From Streptococcus sp. LQJ-218 (GTDB lineage: Bacteria; Bacillota; Bacilli; Lactobacillales; Streptococcaceae): DNA of 64,000 bases. The position numbers were made by a program, and so were the translations under genes. The notes beneath the pieces were generated by a model. It saw only the letters and a list, made by a program, of their open reading frames with translations. It did no database searches and was not told where the DNA came from. Shown one piece after another: positions 12,846-23,471 of the stretch (the first letter of the stretch is position 1; each line of letters starts with the position of its first letter). The stretch is taken from the NCBI RefSeq assembly GCF_003428885.1, contig NZ_QQRU01000002.1, positions 1-64,000 of the forward strand. The letters are read 5' to 3'.

Positions 12846-15800
12846 ATGAAAAAAACACCATCTCACACTGAGCAAAAAATGGTTTACAGCATCCGTTCCC
12901 TCAAAAATGGAACTGGTTCTGTCCTTATTGGAGCAAGTCTTGTCCTGCTTGCCATGGCTACACCAACTGTCTCAGCCAACGAAAATACTACAAGCGATAA
13001 GGGAACTAGTAATGAAACCACTACTGCCCTTGCCCAACCTCTTACTGATCCAGCAGTTCACTCTACCAAGAACGAAAATGATATTTCTTCTCTTGAAAAT
13101 GCAAACGTTTCCCTAGAGAAAAAAGAAGAAGAAAAACCCGCAACAGAGGCAACCACTCCTGTTTCACCTTCCGCCGATTCAGCACCACAAACCGGACAAG
13201 ATCGTTCAAGTGAACCAACTACTGCTATTAGTCCAGCAGCGACTGAAACTAAGGCAGAAGAGCCAATCGAAGACAACTACTTCCGTATCCATGTCAAAAA
13301 ACTTCCTGAAGAAAACAAGGAAACTCAAGGGCTATGGACTTGGGACGATGTTGAAAAACCTTCTGAAAATTGGCCAAACGGAGCCTTGTCCTTCAAGGAT
13401 GCCAAAAAAGATGACTATGGCTACTACCTAGATGTCAAATTAAAGGGAGAACAAGCTAAGAAAATTAGCTTCCTCATCAATAATACAGCTGGGAAAAATC
13501 TAACCGGCGATAAATCGGTAGAAAAACTGGCACCAAAGATGAACGAGGCTTGGTTGGACCAAGATCACAAGGTTTTCTCTTACGAGCCACAACCTGCAGG
13601 AACTATTCGTGTCAACTACTACCGCACAGATGGCAACTATGACAAGAAATCTCTCTGGTACTGGGGAGATGTGAAAGAGCCAAGTAGTGGTGAATGGCCT
13701 AACGGAACAGACTTTACGGCTACAGGCAAATACGGTCGCTATATTGATATTCCACTCAAAGATGCAGCTAAAGATCTTGGATTTTTATTACTAGACAGAA
13801 GCAAGCAAGGAGATGACGTGAAAATCCGTAAAGAAGATTATAAGTTCACCGATTTGAAAAATCATAGCCAAATTTTCTTAAAAGACGACGACGAAACGAT
13901 TTACACAAATCCATACTATGTCCATGATATCCGTATGACAGGAGCCCAACACGTAGGCACTTCTAGCATTGAAAGCAGTTTTTCAACACTTGTCGGTGCT
14001 AAAAAAGAGGATATCCTCAAACACTCCAACATCACGAATCATCTAGGAAATAAAGTAGCTATCACCGATGTTGCAATCGATGAAGCTGGCAAGAAAGTGA
14101 CCTACAGCGGAGATTTCTCTGACACAAAACATCCTTATACTGTTAGCTACAATTCCGACCAATTTACTACCAAAACAAGCTGGCGTCTGAAAGATGAGAC
14201 TTACAGTTATGATGGCAAACTTGGAGCTGACCTCAAAGAAGAAGGAAAACAGGTTGATTTGACCCTTTGGTCACCAAGTGCTGATAAGGTTTCTGTCGTT
14301 GTCTACGACAAAAATGACCCTGAAAAAGTGGTTGGAACTGTCGCCCTTGAAAAAGGAGAAAAAGGAACCTGGAAACAAACTCTAGATAGCACAAACAAAC
14401 TCGGAATCACCGATTTCACTGGATACTATTATCAATACCAAATTGAGCGTCAGGGTAAAACTGTTCTTGCACTTGATCCTTACGCTAAATCCCTCGCTGC
14501 TTGGAATAGCGACGATGCTAAGATTGACGATGCCCATAAAGTGGCTAAAGCCGCCTTTGTAAATCCAGCTAAACTCGGACCTCAAGACTTGACTTATGGT
14601 AAGATTCACAACTTCAAGACTCGTGAAGATGCCGTTATCTACGAAGCTCATGTACGTGACTTCACTTCAGATCCTGCCATCGCAAAAGACTTGACCAAGC
14701 CATTTGGTACCTTTGAAGCCTTTATCGAAAAGCTAGACTATCTCAAAGACTTGGGTGTAACCCACATCCAGCTCCTTCCAGTCTTGTCTTACTACTTTGT
14801 CAATGAGTTGAAGAACCATGAACGCTTGTCTGACTATGCTTCAAGCAACAGCAACTACAACTGGGGATATGACCCTCAAAACTACTTCTCCTTGACTGGT
14901 ATGTATTCAAGCGATCCCAAGAATCCAGAAAAACGAATCGCAGAATTTAAAAACCTCATCAACGAAATCCACAAACGTGGCATGGGAGCTATCCTAGATG
15001 TCGTTTATAACCATACAGCCAAGGTCGATATCTTTGAAGATTTAGAACCAAACTACTACCATTTTATGGATGCTGATGGTACACCTCGCACTAGCTTTGG
15101 TGGTGGACGCTTGGGGACAACCCACCATATGACCAAACGGCTCCTAGTTGACTCTATCAAATATCTGGTTGATACCTACAAAGTGGATGGATTCCGCTTC
15201 GATATGATGGGAGACCATGATGCCACTTCTATTGAAGAAGCCTACAAGGCCGCACGCGCCCTCAATCCAAACCTCATCATGCTGGGTGAAGGTTGGAGAA
15301 CCTATGCCGGTGATGAAAATATGCCTACAAAAGCTGCTGACCAAGATTGGATGAAACATACCGATACTGTCGCTGTCTTTTCAGACGACATCCGTAACAA
15401 CCTCAAGTCTGGTTATCCAAACGAAGGTCAACCTGCCTTTATCACAGGTGGCAAACGTGATATCAATACCATCTTTAAAAATCTCATTGCTCAACCAACC
15501 AACTTTGAAGCTGACAGCCCTGGAGATGCCATCCAATACATCGCAGCCCATGATAACTTGACCCTTTTTGATATTATCGCTCAGTCTATCAAAAAAGACC
15601 CAAGCAAGGCTGAAAACTATGCTGAAATCCACCGTCGTTTGCGACTTGGAAACCTCATGGTCTTGACAGCTCAAGGAACTCCATTTATCCACTCTGGTCA
15701 GGAATATGGACGCACCAAACAATTCCGTGACCCAGACTACAAGACTCCAGTAGCAGAGAACAAGGTTCCAAACAAATCTCACTTGTTGCGTGATAAGGAC

Positions 15801-16754
15801 GGCAATCCATTTGACTATCCTTACTTCATCCATGACTCTTACGATTCGAGTGATGCTATTAACAAGTTTGACTGGAGAAAGGCTACAGATGGAAAAGCCT
15901 ATCCTGAAAATGTCAAGAGTCGTGACTATATGAAAGGGTTGATTGCCCTTCGTCAATCTACAGATGCCTTCCGACTTAAGAGCCTCCAAGATATCAAAGA
16001 CCGTGTCCACCTCATCACTGTCCCAGGTCAAAATGGTGTAGAAAAAGAGGATGTAGTGATTGGCTACCAAATCACAGCTCCAAACGGGGATATCTACGCA
16101 GTCTTTGTCAATGCGGACGAAAAAGCTCGCGAATTTAATTTGGGAACAGCCTTTGCCCACCTCAGAAATGCTGAAGTTTTAGCGGATGAAAACCAAGCAG
16201 GACCAGTCGGAATTGCCAACCCGAAAGGTCTTGAATGGACTGAAAAAGGCTTGAAATTAAACGCCCTTACAGCTACTGTTCTTCGAGTCGCTCAAGGCGG
16301 TGCCATCGTTGCCCCAGCTGTGGAAGAAAAACCAGAATTTGACCTTTCTAACTTAAAACAAGAACACGGTCAAAATAACAGCCAAGACAATATTCCAAAC
16401 CGAGTCGTCAAACCGGAACAGCAAACTCCAGCTCCAGAAGCTAAACCTGACTCTACTAAACCAGATGAAAAAGTAGCTGATGCAGAAAATAAACCTAGCC
16501 AAGCTACAACTGATTCATCAACCACACAAACTTCACAACCAGCACAAGAAGCACAAGCATCATCTGTAAAAGAGGCGGTTCAAAACGAATCGGTAGAAAA
16601 CTCTAGCAAGGAAAATACACCTGCACCCCTAGCTAAACAAGCTGAACTTCCAAATACAGGAACCAAAAACGATCACAAACTCCTGTTTGCAGGAATCAGC
16701 ATCCTTGCCCTTCTCGGTCTCGGTTTCTTACTTAAAAACAAAAAAGAGAACTAA
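12846..16754 (+). CDS. spuA: Cell-wall anchored pullulanase (type I, GH13)
   Basis: It debranches alpha-1,6 linkages in pullulan and glycogen at the cell surface. In order: YSIRK export signal (about residues 12-45), a low-complexity linker, two CBM41 glycogen-binding modules (about 125-230 and 235-345, each with W-W-P-N-G motifs), an N-terminal beta-sandwich, and the GH13 barrel. The barrel shows YNWGYDP (pullulanase signature), DVVYNH, DGFRFDMMG (nucleophile Asp), GEGW (acid/base Glu) and AHDN. The C-terminus carries a Pro/Glu-rich wall spanner, the LPNTG sortase signal, a hydrophobic segment and a basic tail. I chose the ATG at 12846, which matches the remembered pneumococcal N-terminus. 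An in-frame TTG at 12840 is closer to GGAG (12831-12834) and remains possible. Confidence 0.96.
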   Translation: MKKTPSHTEQKMVYSIRSLKNGTGSVLIGASLVLLAMATPTVSANENTTSDKGTSNETTTALAQPLTDPAVHSTKNENDISSLENANVSLEKKEEEKPATEATTPVSPSADSAPQTGQDRSSEPTTAISPAATETKAEEPIEDNYFRIHVKKLPEENKETQGLWTWDDVEKPSENWPNGALSFKDAKKDDYGYYLDVKLKGEQAKKISFLINNTAGKNLTGDKSVEKLAPKMNEAWLDQDHKVFSYEPQPAGTIRVNYYRTDGNYDKKSLWYWGDVKEPSSGEWPNGTDFTATGKYGRYIDIPLKDAAKDLGFLLLDRSKQGDDVKIRKEDYKFTDLKNHSQIFLKDDDETIYTNPYYVHDIRMTGAQHVGTSSIESSFSTLVGAKKEDILKHSNITNHLGNKVAITDVAIDEAGKKVTYSGDFSDTKHPYTVSYNSDQFTTKTSWRLKDETYSYDGKLGADLKEEGKQVDLTLWSPSADKVSVVVYDKNDPEKVVGTVALEKGEKGTWKQTLDSTNKLGITDFTGYYYQYQIERQGKTVLALDPYAKSLAAWNSDDAKIDDAHKVAKAAFVNPAKLGPQDLTYGKIHNFKTREDAVIYEAHVRDFTSDPAIAKDLTKPFGTFEAFIEKLDYLKDLGVTHIQLLPVLSYYFVNELKNHERLSDYASSNSNYNWGYDPQNYFSLTGMYSSDPKNPEKRIAEFKNLINEIHKRGMGAILDVVYNHTAKVDIFEDLEPNYYHFMDADGTPRTSFGGGRLGTTHHMTKRLLVDSIKYLVDTYKVDGFRFDMMGDHDATSIEEAYKAARALNPNLIMLGEGWRTYAGDENMPTKAADQDWMKHTDTVAVFSDDIRNNLKSGYPNEGQPAFITGGKRDINTIFKNLIAQPTNFEADSPGDAIQYIAAHDNLTLFDIIAQSIKKDPSKAENYAEIHRRLRLGNLMVLTAQGTPFIHSGQEYGRTKQFRDPDYKTPVAENKVPNKSHLLRDKDGNPFDYPYFIHDSYDSSDAINKFDWRKATDGKAYPENVKSRDYMKGLIALRQSTDAFRLKSLQDIKDRVHLITVPGQNGVEKEDVVIGYQITAPNGDIYAVFVNADEKAREFNLGTAFAHLRNAEVLADENQAGPVGIANPKGLEWTEKGLKLNALTATVLRVAQGGAIVAPAVEEKPEFDLSNLKQEHGQNNSQDNIPNRVVKPEQQTPAPEAKPDSTKPDEKVADAENKPSQATTDSSTTQTSQPAQEAQASSVKEAVQNESVENSSKENTPAPLAKQAELPNTGTKNDHKLLFAGISILALLGLGFLLKNKKEN

Positions 16755-16773
16755 ACCAGCCCTCCTATAGAAA

Positions 16774-16810
16774 AATCCTCCGAGCATTAAGGCTCGGGGG
16801 ATTGATTTTT
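16774..16810 (+). terminator. spuA terminator
   Basis: AATCCTCCGAGC (16774-16785) pairs with GCTCGGGGGATT (16792-16803) with one G-U pair, followed by a T-rich run, 20 nt after the spuA stop. Confidence 0.85.
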
Positions 16811-16857
16811 GTACAATATTTGTCGTCCTTATAAGCTTGATTAGGATTTTTTATTAA

Positions 16858-16960
16858 TACTCTTCGAAAATCAAATTCAAACCACTTCAGCTTCACCTTG
16901 CCGTACTCAAGTACAGCCTGCAGCTAGCTTCCTAGTTTGCTCTTTGATTTTCATTGAGTA
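16858..16960. repeat. RUP element (about 103 bp)
   Basis: It starts TACTCTTCGAAAATC and ends GATTTTCATTGAGTA, the imperfect terminal inverted repeats of the RUP element, an IS630-derived miniature repeat of the Mitis group. Its right end overlaps the last codons and stop of the adjacent oxidoreductase gene. Confidence 0.85.
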
Positions 16961-18009
16961 TAAGCCTCTTTCATGGCAAAGTAATCCCGTACTTTGGGTG
17001 CTACTTGCATTCCGAAGAGTTCAATAGCTCTCAGAACCTGGTCATGAGGCATGGAGCCAAGCGGTAGATGGAGCATGAAGCGGTCCAATCCTAAATCTTC
17101 AATCATGCGAATCAATTTTTCTGCCACCTGATCTGGATTGCCCACAAACATAGCACCATTTGGCCCTACCTGTTCCAAATATTGCTCATAACGTAATTCC
17201 TGCCAGTGCGGACGGTCTTTGGAAATAGCATCCACTACTTGCTTGGTCGGATGGAAATAATCTTTCACAGCCTGCTCGCCATCCTCAGCAATCCAACCCC
17301 AAGAATGAGCTCCAACCTTTAGTTCCTGACTTGCATAGCCTGCTTCACTCCCAATCTCACGATAAGCCTGAATCAACTTTTTAAAATAACGCGGATTGCC
17401 ACCAATAATGGCATAAACAATCGGCAGGCCTGCCTGAGCAATCTTCACTGTTGATTCGACATGACCACCTGTCGCTATCCACAAGGGTAATTTGTCCTGA
17501 ACTGGACGAGGATAGACTTCTTTGCCAGAGATTGTTTGGGTCAATCGACCTTGCCAGTCTAGCTTGGTCTTTTCATTGACTAACTGGAGTAAGTCTAATT
17601 TTTCATCAAAAAGGGCTTCGTAGTCTTTCAAGTCATAGCCAAACAAGGGAAAAGATTCCGTGAAAGAACCCCTTCCAGCCATAATCTCCGCACGTCCATT
17701 TGACAAAGCATCAATAGTGGCATATTGTTGGAACAAACGAATCGGATCCATGCTTGAGAGAATGCTGACTGCGCTGGTCAAACGGATTTTCTTGGTATTG
17801 ATTGCCCCAGCTGCCAGGACAATCTCTGGAGCTGATACTGCAAAATCTGCTCGATGGTGCTCGCCAATCCCATACACATCCAAACCAACCTTATCAGCCA
17901 GCTCAATTTCTGCCACCAACTGGCGAATACGTTCGGCATGGCTGTAAGTTTGCCCAGTCTCTTCAAGCACCGTTGTTTCAGCAAATGTTGAAATTCCCAA
18001 TTCTACCAT
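16951..18009 (-). CDS. Luciferase-like (LLM class) flavin-dependent oxidoreductase
   Basis: This is a 352-residue TIM-barrel protein of the bacterial luciferase-like family, which uses reduced flavin. The N-terminal strand (VELGISTFAET), the GEHH motif near residue 50, and LTSAVSILSSMDPIRLFQQYA followed by LSNGRAEIMAGRGS are all typical. The true substrate is unknown; cytoplasmic. The ATG at 18009 follows GGGGAG with an 8-nt spacer. The final residues Y-T-Q and the stop are written by the end of a RUP element, so the native C-terminus was probably slightly different. It lies downstream of glmS on the same strand but behind the glmS terminator. Confidence 0.9.
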   Translation of the reverse strand: MVELGISTFAETTVLEETGQTYSHAERIRQLVAEIELADKVGLDVYGIGEHHRADFAVSAPEIVLAAGAINTKKIRLTSAVSILSSMDPIRLFQQYATIDALSNGRAEIMAGRGSFTESFPLFGYDLKDYEALFDEKLDLLQLVNEKTKLDWQGRLTQTISGKEVYPRPVQDKLPLWIATGGHVESTVKIAQAGLPIVYAIIGGNPRYFKKLIQAYREIGSEAGYASQELKVGAHSWGWIAEDGEQAVKDYFHPTKQVVDAISKDRPHWQELRYEQYLEQVGPNGAMFVGNPDQVAEKLIRMIEDLGLDRFMLHLPLGSMPHDQVLRAIELFGMQVAPKVRDYFAMKEAYTQ

Positions 18010-18097
18010 TGTGATTCTCCCCGTCTATTTCTTTCCTGCAATTTGAAGAATTATTCTAACACTAATCATAAGTACAAGCAACCAATTTGCTCACAAG

Positions 18098-18123
18098 AAA
18101 AAGCCTAGATAACTAGACTTTTT
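18098..18123 (-). terminator. glmS terminator
   Basis: On the minus strand AAAAAGTCTAG pairs with CTAGGCTTTTT around a TTAT loop (one G-U pair), ending in T's, immediately after the glmS stop. Confidence 0.8.
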
Positions 18124-18126
18124 AGC

Positions 18127-19935
18127 TTATTCTACCGTTACTGACTTAGCAAGGTTACGTGGTTTGTCCACATCAAGCCCACGGTGGAGTGTTGCAAAGT
18201 AAGCGACCAATTGCGTTGGTACAACCATTGAAATCGGTGAGAGGTAAGGGTGTACAGTCGTAAGAACGATGTCGTCTGTATCTTTAGCAACATTTTCTTC
18301 TGCGATAGTGAGGACCTTGGCTCCACGAGCTGCCACCTCTTGGATATTTCCACGAGTGTGGTTGGCAAGAACTGGATCTGACAAGAGGGCCAAGACAGGC
18401 GTTCCTTCTTCAATCAAGGCAATAGTTCCGTGCTTGAGTTCTCCTGCCGCAAAACCTTCACACTGGATGTAAGAAATCTCTTTGAGTTTGAGACTGGCTT
18501 CCATGGCTACGTAGTAATCTTGACCACGTCCGATATAGAAGGCGTTGCGAGTTGTTTCAAGTAGCTCTCTTACTTTAGATTCAATGGTTTCTTTCTCTGA
18601 AAGAGTTGATTCGATAGACTGAGCTACGATTGACAACTCATGAACCAAATCAAAGTCCTGCGCTTTAGCATTGCCGTTCGCTTCTCCGACTGCTTTTGCC
18701 AGGAAAGCAAGGGCTGCGATTTGTGCTGTATAGGCTTTAGTTGATGCCACGGCAATTTCAGGACCTGCATGAAGAAGCATGGTATGGTTGGCTTCACGTG
18801 AAAGGGTTGAACCTGGTACGTTTGTCACGGTCAAGCTTGGGATTCCCATTTCATTAGCCTTGACCAAAACCTGACGGCTATCCGCTGTTTCACCAGACTG
18901 GCTGATAAAGATGAAAAGTGGTTTCTTGCTGAGAAGTGGCATACCATAGCCCCACTCAGATGAAATTCCAAGTTCAACTGGTGTATCCGTCAATTCTTCC
19001 AACATCTTCTTAGAAGCAAATCCTGCGTGGTAAGATGTCCCGGCTGCAAGGATGTAGATACGGTCTGCGTCTTGAACAGCCTTGATGATGGCTGGATCTA
19101 CGACAACTTGACCAGCCTCATCTGTGTAGGCTTGGATGAGTTTACGCATAACAGTGGGTTGCTCATCGATTTCCTTGAGCATGTAGTAAGGATAAGTTCC
19201 CTTACCGATATCTGACAAGTCAAGTTCTGCAGTATAGCTAGCACGCTCACGACTGTTACCATCATAATCTTGAACTTCTACGCTATCAGCCTTGACGATG
19301 ACCAACTCTTGGTCATGAATTTCCATATATTGGTTGGTTTCACGAATCATAGCCATAGCATCTGAGCAGACCATGTTGTAGCCTTGTCCAAGACCAATCA
19401 AAAGTGGTGATTTATTTTTAGCCACGTAGATGACTTCAGGATCTTGTGAGTCAACCAAGGCAAAAGCATAAGAACCACGGATAATATGAAGAGCTTTTTT
19501 GAAGGCTTCAAGAACTGAGAGACCTTCTTCTTCCGCAAATTTCCCGATCAAGTGAACAGCGATTTCTGTATCTGTTTGCCCCTTGAAGTGGTGACCTGCA
19601 AGGTATTCTTCCTTGATTTCAAGGTAGTTCTCAATCACCCCATTGTGAACCAAAACAAAACGTTCTGTCTCAGAGCGGTGTGGGTGAGCATTGTCTTCAG
19701 TTGGTTTCCCATGAGTAGCCCAACGAGTATGTCCGATACCAGTTGTTCCCTCAACACCAGCTGTCTTAGCAGACAATTCTGCAATACGACCTACAGCCTT
19801 GACTAGATGGTTTTCAGCACCACCTAGGACAAAGATTCCCGCAGAATCATAGCCACGGTATTCGAGCTTTTCAAGCCCTTGAATCAAAATATCAGTTGCA
19901 TTTGTGTTTCCAACAACACCAACAATTCCACACAT
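18127..19935 (-). CDS. glmS: Glutamine--fructose-6-phosphate aminotransferase
   Basis: It converts fructose-6-phosphate and glutamine to glucosamine-6-phosphate, the first step of UDP-GlcNAc and hence peptidoglycan synthesis. The protein has 602 residues. The N-terminal CGIVGVVGN gives the Ntn-type nucleophile Cys1 after Met removal, which fixes the start. The class II glutaminase domain (about 1-220) shows GHTRWATHG; two SIS sugar-isomerase domains follow, with SQSGETADS and AGTSYHAG, ending [13 protein letters not shown]. The only good Shine-Dalgarno (AGGAG at 19966-19970) is 30 nt upstream, with a small hairpin between. No glmS ribozyme is evident. Regulation is more likely by the two NagR-like operators flanking its promoter. 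Confidence 0.98.
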   Translation of the reverse strand: MCGIVGVVGNTNATDILIQGLEKLEYRGYDSAGIFVLGGAENHLVKAVGRIAELSAKTAGVEGTTGIGHTRWATHGKPTEDNAHPHRSETERFVLVHNGVIENYLEIKEEYLAGHHFKGQTDTEIAVHLIGKFAEEEGLSVLEAFKKALHIIRGSYAFALVDSQDPEVIYVAKNKSPLLIGLGQGYNMVCSDAMAMIRETNQYMEIHDQELVIVKADSVEVQDYDGNSRERASYTAELDLSDIGKGTYPYYMLKEIDEQPTVMRKLIQAYTDEAGQVVVDPAIIKAVQDADRIYILAAGTSYHAGFASKKMLEELTDTPVELGISSEWGYGMPLLSKKPLFIFISQSGETADSRQVLVKANEMGIPSLTVTNVPGSTLSREANHTMLLHAGPEIAVASTKAYTAQIAALAFLAKAVGEANGNAKAQDFDLVHELSIVAQSIESTLSEKETIESKVRELLETTRNAFYIGRGQDYYVAMEASLKLKEISYIQCEGFAAGELKHGTIALIEEGTPVLALLSDPVLANHTRGNIQEVAARGAKVLTIAEENVAKDTDDIVLTTVHPYLSPISMVVPTQLVAYFATLHRGLDVDKPRNLAKSVTVE

Positions 19936-19946
19936 AGTATATACGA

Positions 19947-19970
19947 CACAGACCAGCTGTGCTTTCTCCT
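19947..19970 (-). promoter_or_regulatory. Distant Shine-Dalgarno and intervening hairpin of glmS
   Basis: On the minus strand AGGAG (19966-19970) is followed by CACAG-CTGGT-CTGTG (a 5-bp stem, 19947-19961) and then the ATG at 19935. The SD-start gap of about 30 nt is far too long unless the hairpin folds it out. The start cannot move, because the catalytic Cys must be residue 2. Confidence 0.5.
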
Positions 19971-19973
19971 TAA

Positions 19974-19991
19974 AATTGGTATAGTCTAATT
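19974..19991. promoter_or_regulatory. NagR-like operator, promoter-proximal downstream site of glmS
   Basis: AATTGGTATAGTCTAATT is a near-palindrome resembling GntR-family NagR/DasR operators that respond to amino-sugar phosphates. It lies in the 5' leader between the glmS promoter and its ribosome binding site. Assignment to NagR is by motif memory. Confidence 0.55.
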
Positions 19992-20016
19992 CCTCTTTTA
20001 TAGAATCAGCAAAAAC

Positions 20017-20045
20017 AGTATATACTTGTTTCTTTCACTTGTCAA
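20017..20045 (-). promoter_or_regulatory. glmS promoter
   Basis: On the minus strand a consensus TTGACA (20040-20045) and TATACT (20017-20022) are separated by 17 nt. The promoter sits between the two NagR-like operator sites. Confidence 0.88.
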
Positions 20046-20052
20046 GAGTAAA

Positions 20053-20071
20053 AATTGGTATAGTTCAAATT
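20053..20071. promoter_or_regulatory. NagR-like operator, upstream site of glmS
   Basis: AATTGGTATAGTTCAAATT repeats the first 12 bases of the 19974 site and lies just upstream of the glmS -35 box. The centres of the two sites are about 79 bp apart. Confidence 0.5.
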
Positions 20072-20089
20072 AAGCTCCTGTAAGCAAAA

Positions 20090-20122
20090 AACTCTGACCA
20101 ATTATAATAATCAGTCAGAGTT
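20090..20122 (-). terminator. bglA terminator (possibly bidirectional)
   Basis: AACTCTGAC (20090-20098) pairs with GTCAGAGTT (20114-20122), with A/T-rich flanks giving a U-tract on either strand. It separates bglA from the glmS promoter region. Confidence 0.8.
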
Positions 20123-20127
20123 CTTTT

Positions 20128-21507
20128 TTAAAATCCATTATTGTCGCTTAATTCCTTGAACCAGTGCCCTGATTTTTTCAGACGACGTTCTTGCGTTTCC
20201 AAGTCTAATTCAACCAAACCGTAGCGATTTTTATAGCTATTGAGCCATGACCAACAATCAATAAAGGTCCAAATTAAGTAGCCCTTACAATTGGCGCCAT
20301 CTTCAATAGCACGGTGAAGTTCGCGAAGATGACCTTTTACAAAGTCAATACGGTAATCATCTTGAATCATTCCATCTTGACGGAATTTTTCTTCCCCCTC
20401 AACACCCATACCATTCTCTGTCAGCATCCACTCAATATTTCCATAATTTTCCTTGATATTTTGGGCAATATCATAAATCCCCTGCTCATAAATCTCCCAG
20501 CCACGGTGAGGATTGATTTTACGTCCAGGCATCACATAAGGCTCGTAAAAATGTTCTGGTAAGAGTGGACTCTCTGGATGCTTAGCAAATCGAGGCGCCA
20601 TAACACGCAAAGGTTGATAGTAGTTGACACCGAGGAAGTCCACCGTATTATCACGAATGAGTTCCAACTCCTCCTCTGTAACATCAGGTAAGAGACCGTG
20701 TTCATGCAAGATTTCTACCAATTCCTGTGGATAAGTCCCCAAAACAGATGGGTCTAAGAAAGATTGGGCCTGGAAAAGATCCGCAATACGAGCAGCCTTG
20801 ATATCAGCAGGATTTTGGCTACGTGGATAAGCCGGTGTCAAGTTGAGGACAATTCCAATCTTGGAATCAGGCAAAATTTCATGACAGACCTTGACCGCGC
20901 GACTGCTAGCCAATTGTGTATGATAGGCTACTTTAACTGCTGCCTCTGCATCCACCTTATGCGGAAAATGAGCATCGTAAAAATAGCCAAATTCTACTGG
21001 AACGATGGGCTCGTTAAAAGTAATCCATTGATCCACTAAATCTCCATAAGTCTCAAAACAAAAACGAGCATAGTCTTCATAAGCTGAGACAGTCGCCTTA
21101 TTTTCCCAACCATCTCCATCCTCTTGAAGAGCAAAAGGCAAATCAAAGTGGTAAAGATTGACTAAAAGACGAATCCCCTTAGCCTTAATAGCCTCAAAAA
21201 CCTTACGATAGAAATCTACACCTTGAGCATTGACTTTTCCACAACCCTGTGGAAAAATCCGTGACCACTGGATAGAAGTCCGAAAGGCAGTGTGGCCAGT
21301 TTCTACCAGTAGCTCAATATCCTTTTCCCAGTTTTCATAAAAGGTTGATGTTTTGTCTGGACCAATCCCATTATAGTAACGATTTGGCTCCACTTGGTAC
21401 CAATAATCCCAGAGATTATCCCCCTTACCGTCACCAGCTACACGTCCTTCTGTCTGTGGTCCAGAAGTAGAGGATCCCCAGACAAAATCCTTTGGAAATC
21501 TTAGCAT
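20128..21507 (-). CDS. bglA: 6-phospho-beta-glucosidase (GH1)
   Basis: It hydrolyses phosphorylated beta-glucosides imported by a PTS, releasing glucose-6-phosphate; cytoplasmic. The 459 residues show the GH1 start FPKDFVWGSSTSGPQTEG, acid/base Glu in TFNEP (about residue 165), nucleophile Glu in LTENGMG (about 365), and a C-terminal NSYKNRYGLVELD segment of the type that binds the substrate phosphate in 6-phospho-glycosidases. No PTS genes are adjacent, so the exact sugar is unknown. It has its own -10-like TATAAT at 21539-21544 and an AGAGG ribosome binding site. Confidence 0.92.
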   Translation of the reverse strand: MLRFPKDFVWGSSTSGPQTEGRVAGDGKGDNLWDYWYQVEPNRYYNGIGPDKTSTFYENWEKDIELLVETGHTAFRTSIQWSRIFPQGCGKVNAQGVDFYRKVFEAIKAKGIRLLVNLYHFDLPFALQEDGDGWENKATVSAYEDYARFCFETYGDLVDQWITFNEPIVPVEFGYFYDAHFPHKVDAEAAVKVAYHTQLASSRAVKVCHEILPDSKIGIVLNLTPAYPRSQNPADIKAARIADLFQAQSFLDPSVLGTYPQELVEILHEHGLLPDVTEEELELIRDNTVDFLGVNYYQPLRVMAPRFAKHPESPLLPEHFYEPYVMPGRKINPHRGWEIYEQGIYDIAQNIKENYGNIEWMLTENGMGVEGEEKFRQDGMIQDDYRIDFVKGHLRELHRAIEDGANCKGYLIWTFIDCWSWLNSYKNRYGLVELDLETQERRLKKSGHWFKELSDNNGF

Positions 21508-21538
21508 ACTTTTACCTCTTTATCTACTCATTTTTCCC

Positions 21539-21590
21539 ATTATACAGAAAAAACAAGGTAAAAACTAGTTACATTTTTTCCTTGTTTTTC
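21539..21590 (-). terminator. proS operon terminator overlapping the bglA promoter
   Basis: On the minus strand AAAAACAAGG (within 21580-21589) pairs with CCTTGTTTTTT (21548-21558) and runs into T's. The next bases contain TATAAT (21539-21544), the likely bglA -10 box. Termination of proS and initiation of bglA are thus compressed into about 50 bp. Confidence 0.7.
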
Positions 21591-21605
21591 TTCTGATTAT
21601 AGTTT

Positions 21606-23471
<1,866 letters not shown>

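Noticed and set aside
15381..16160. 259-codon minus-strand ORF inside spuA
   Set aside because: It is antisense to the conserved GH13 barrel and has no family resemblance or ribosome binding site.
19936..20090. A glmS ribozyme in the glmS leader
   Set aside because: The leader is short and A/T-rich, lacks a recognisable ribozyme core, and is explained by promoter plus operator-like repeats.
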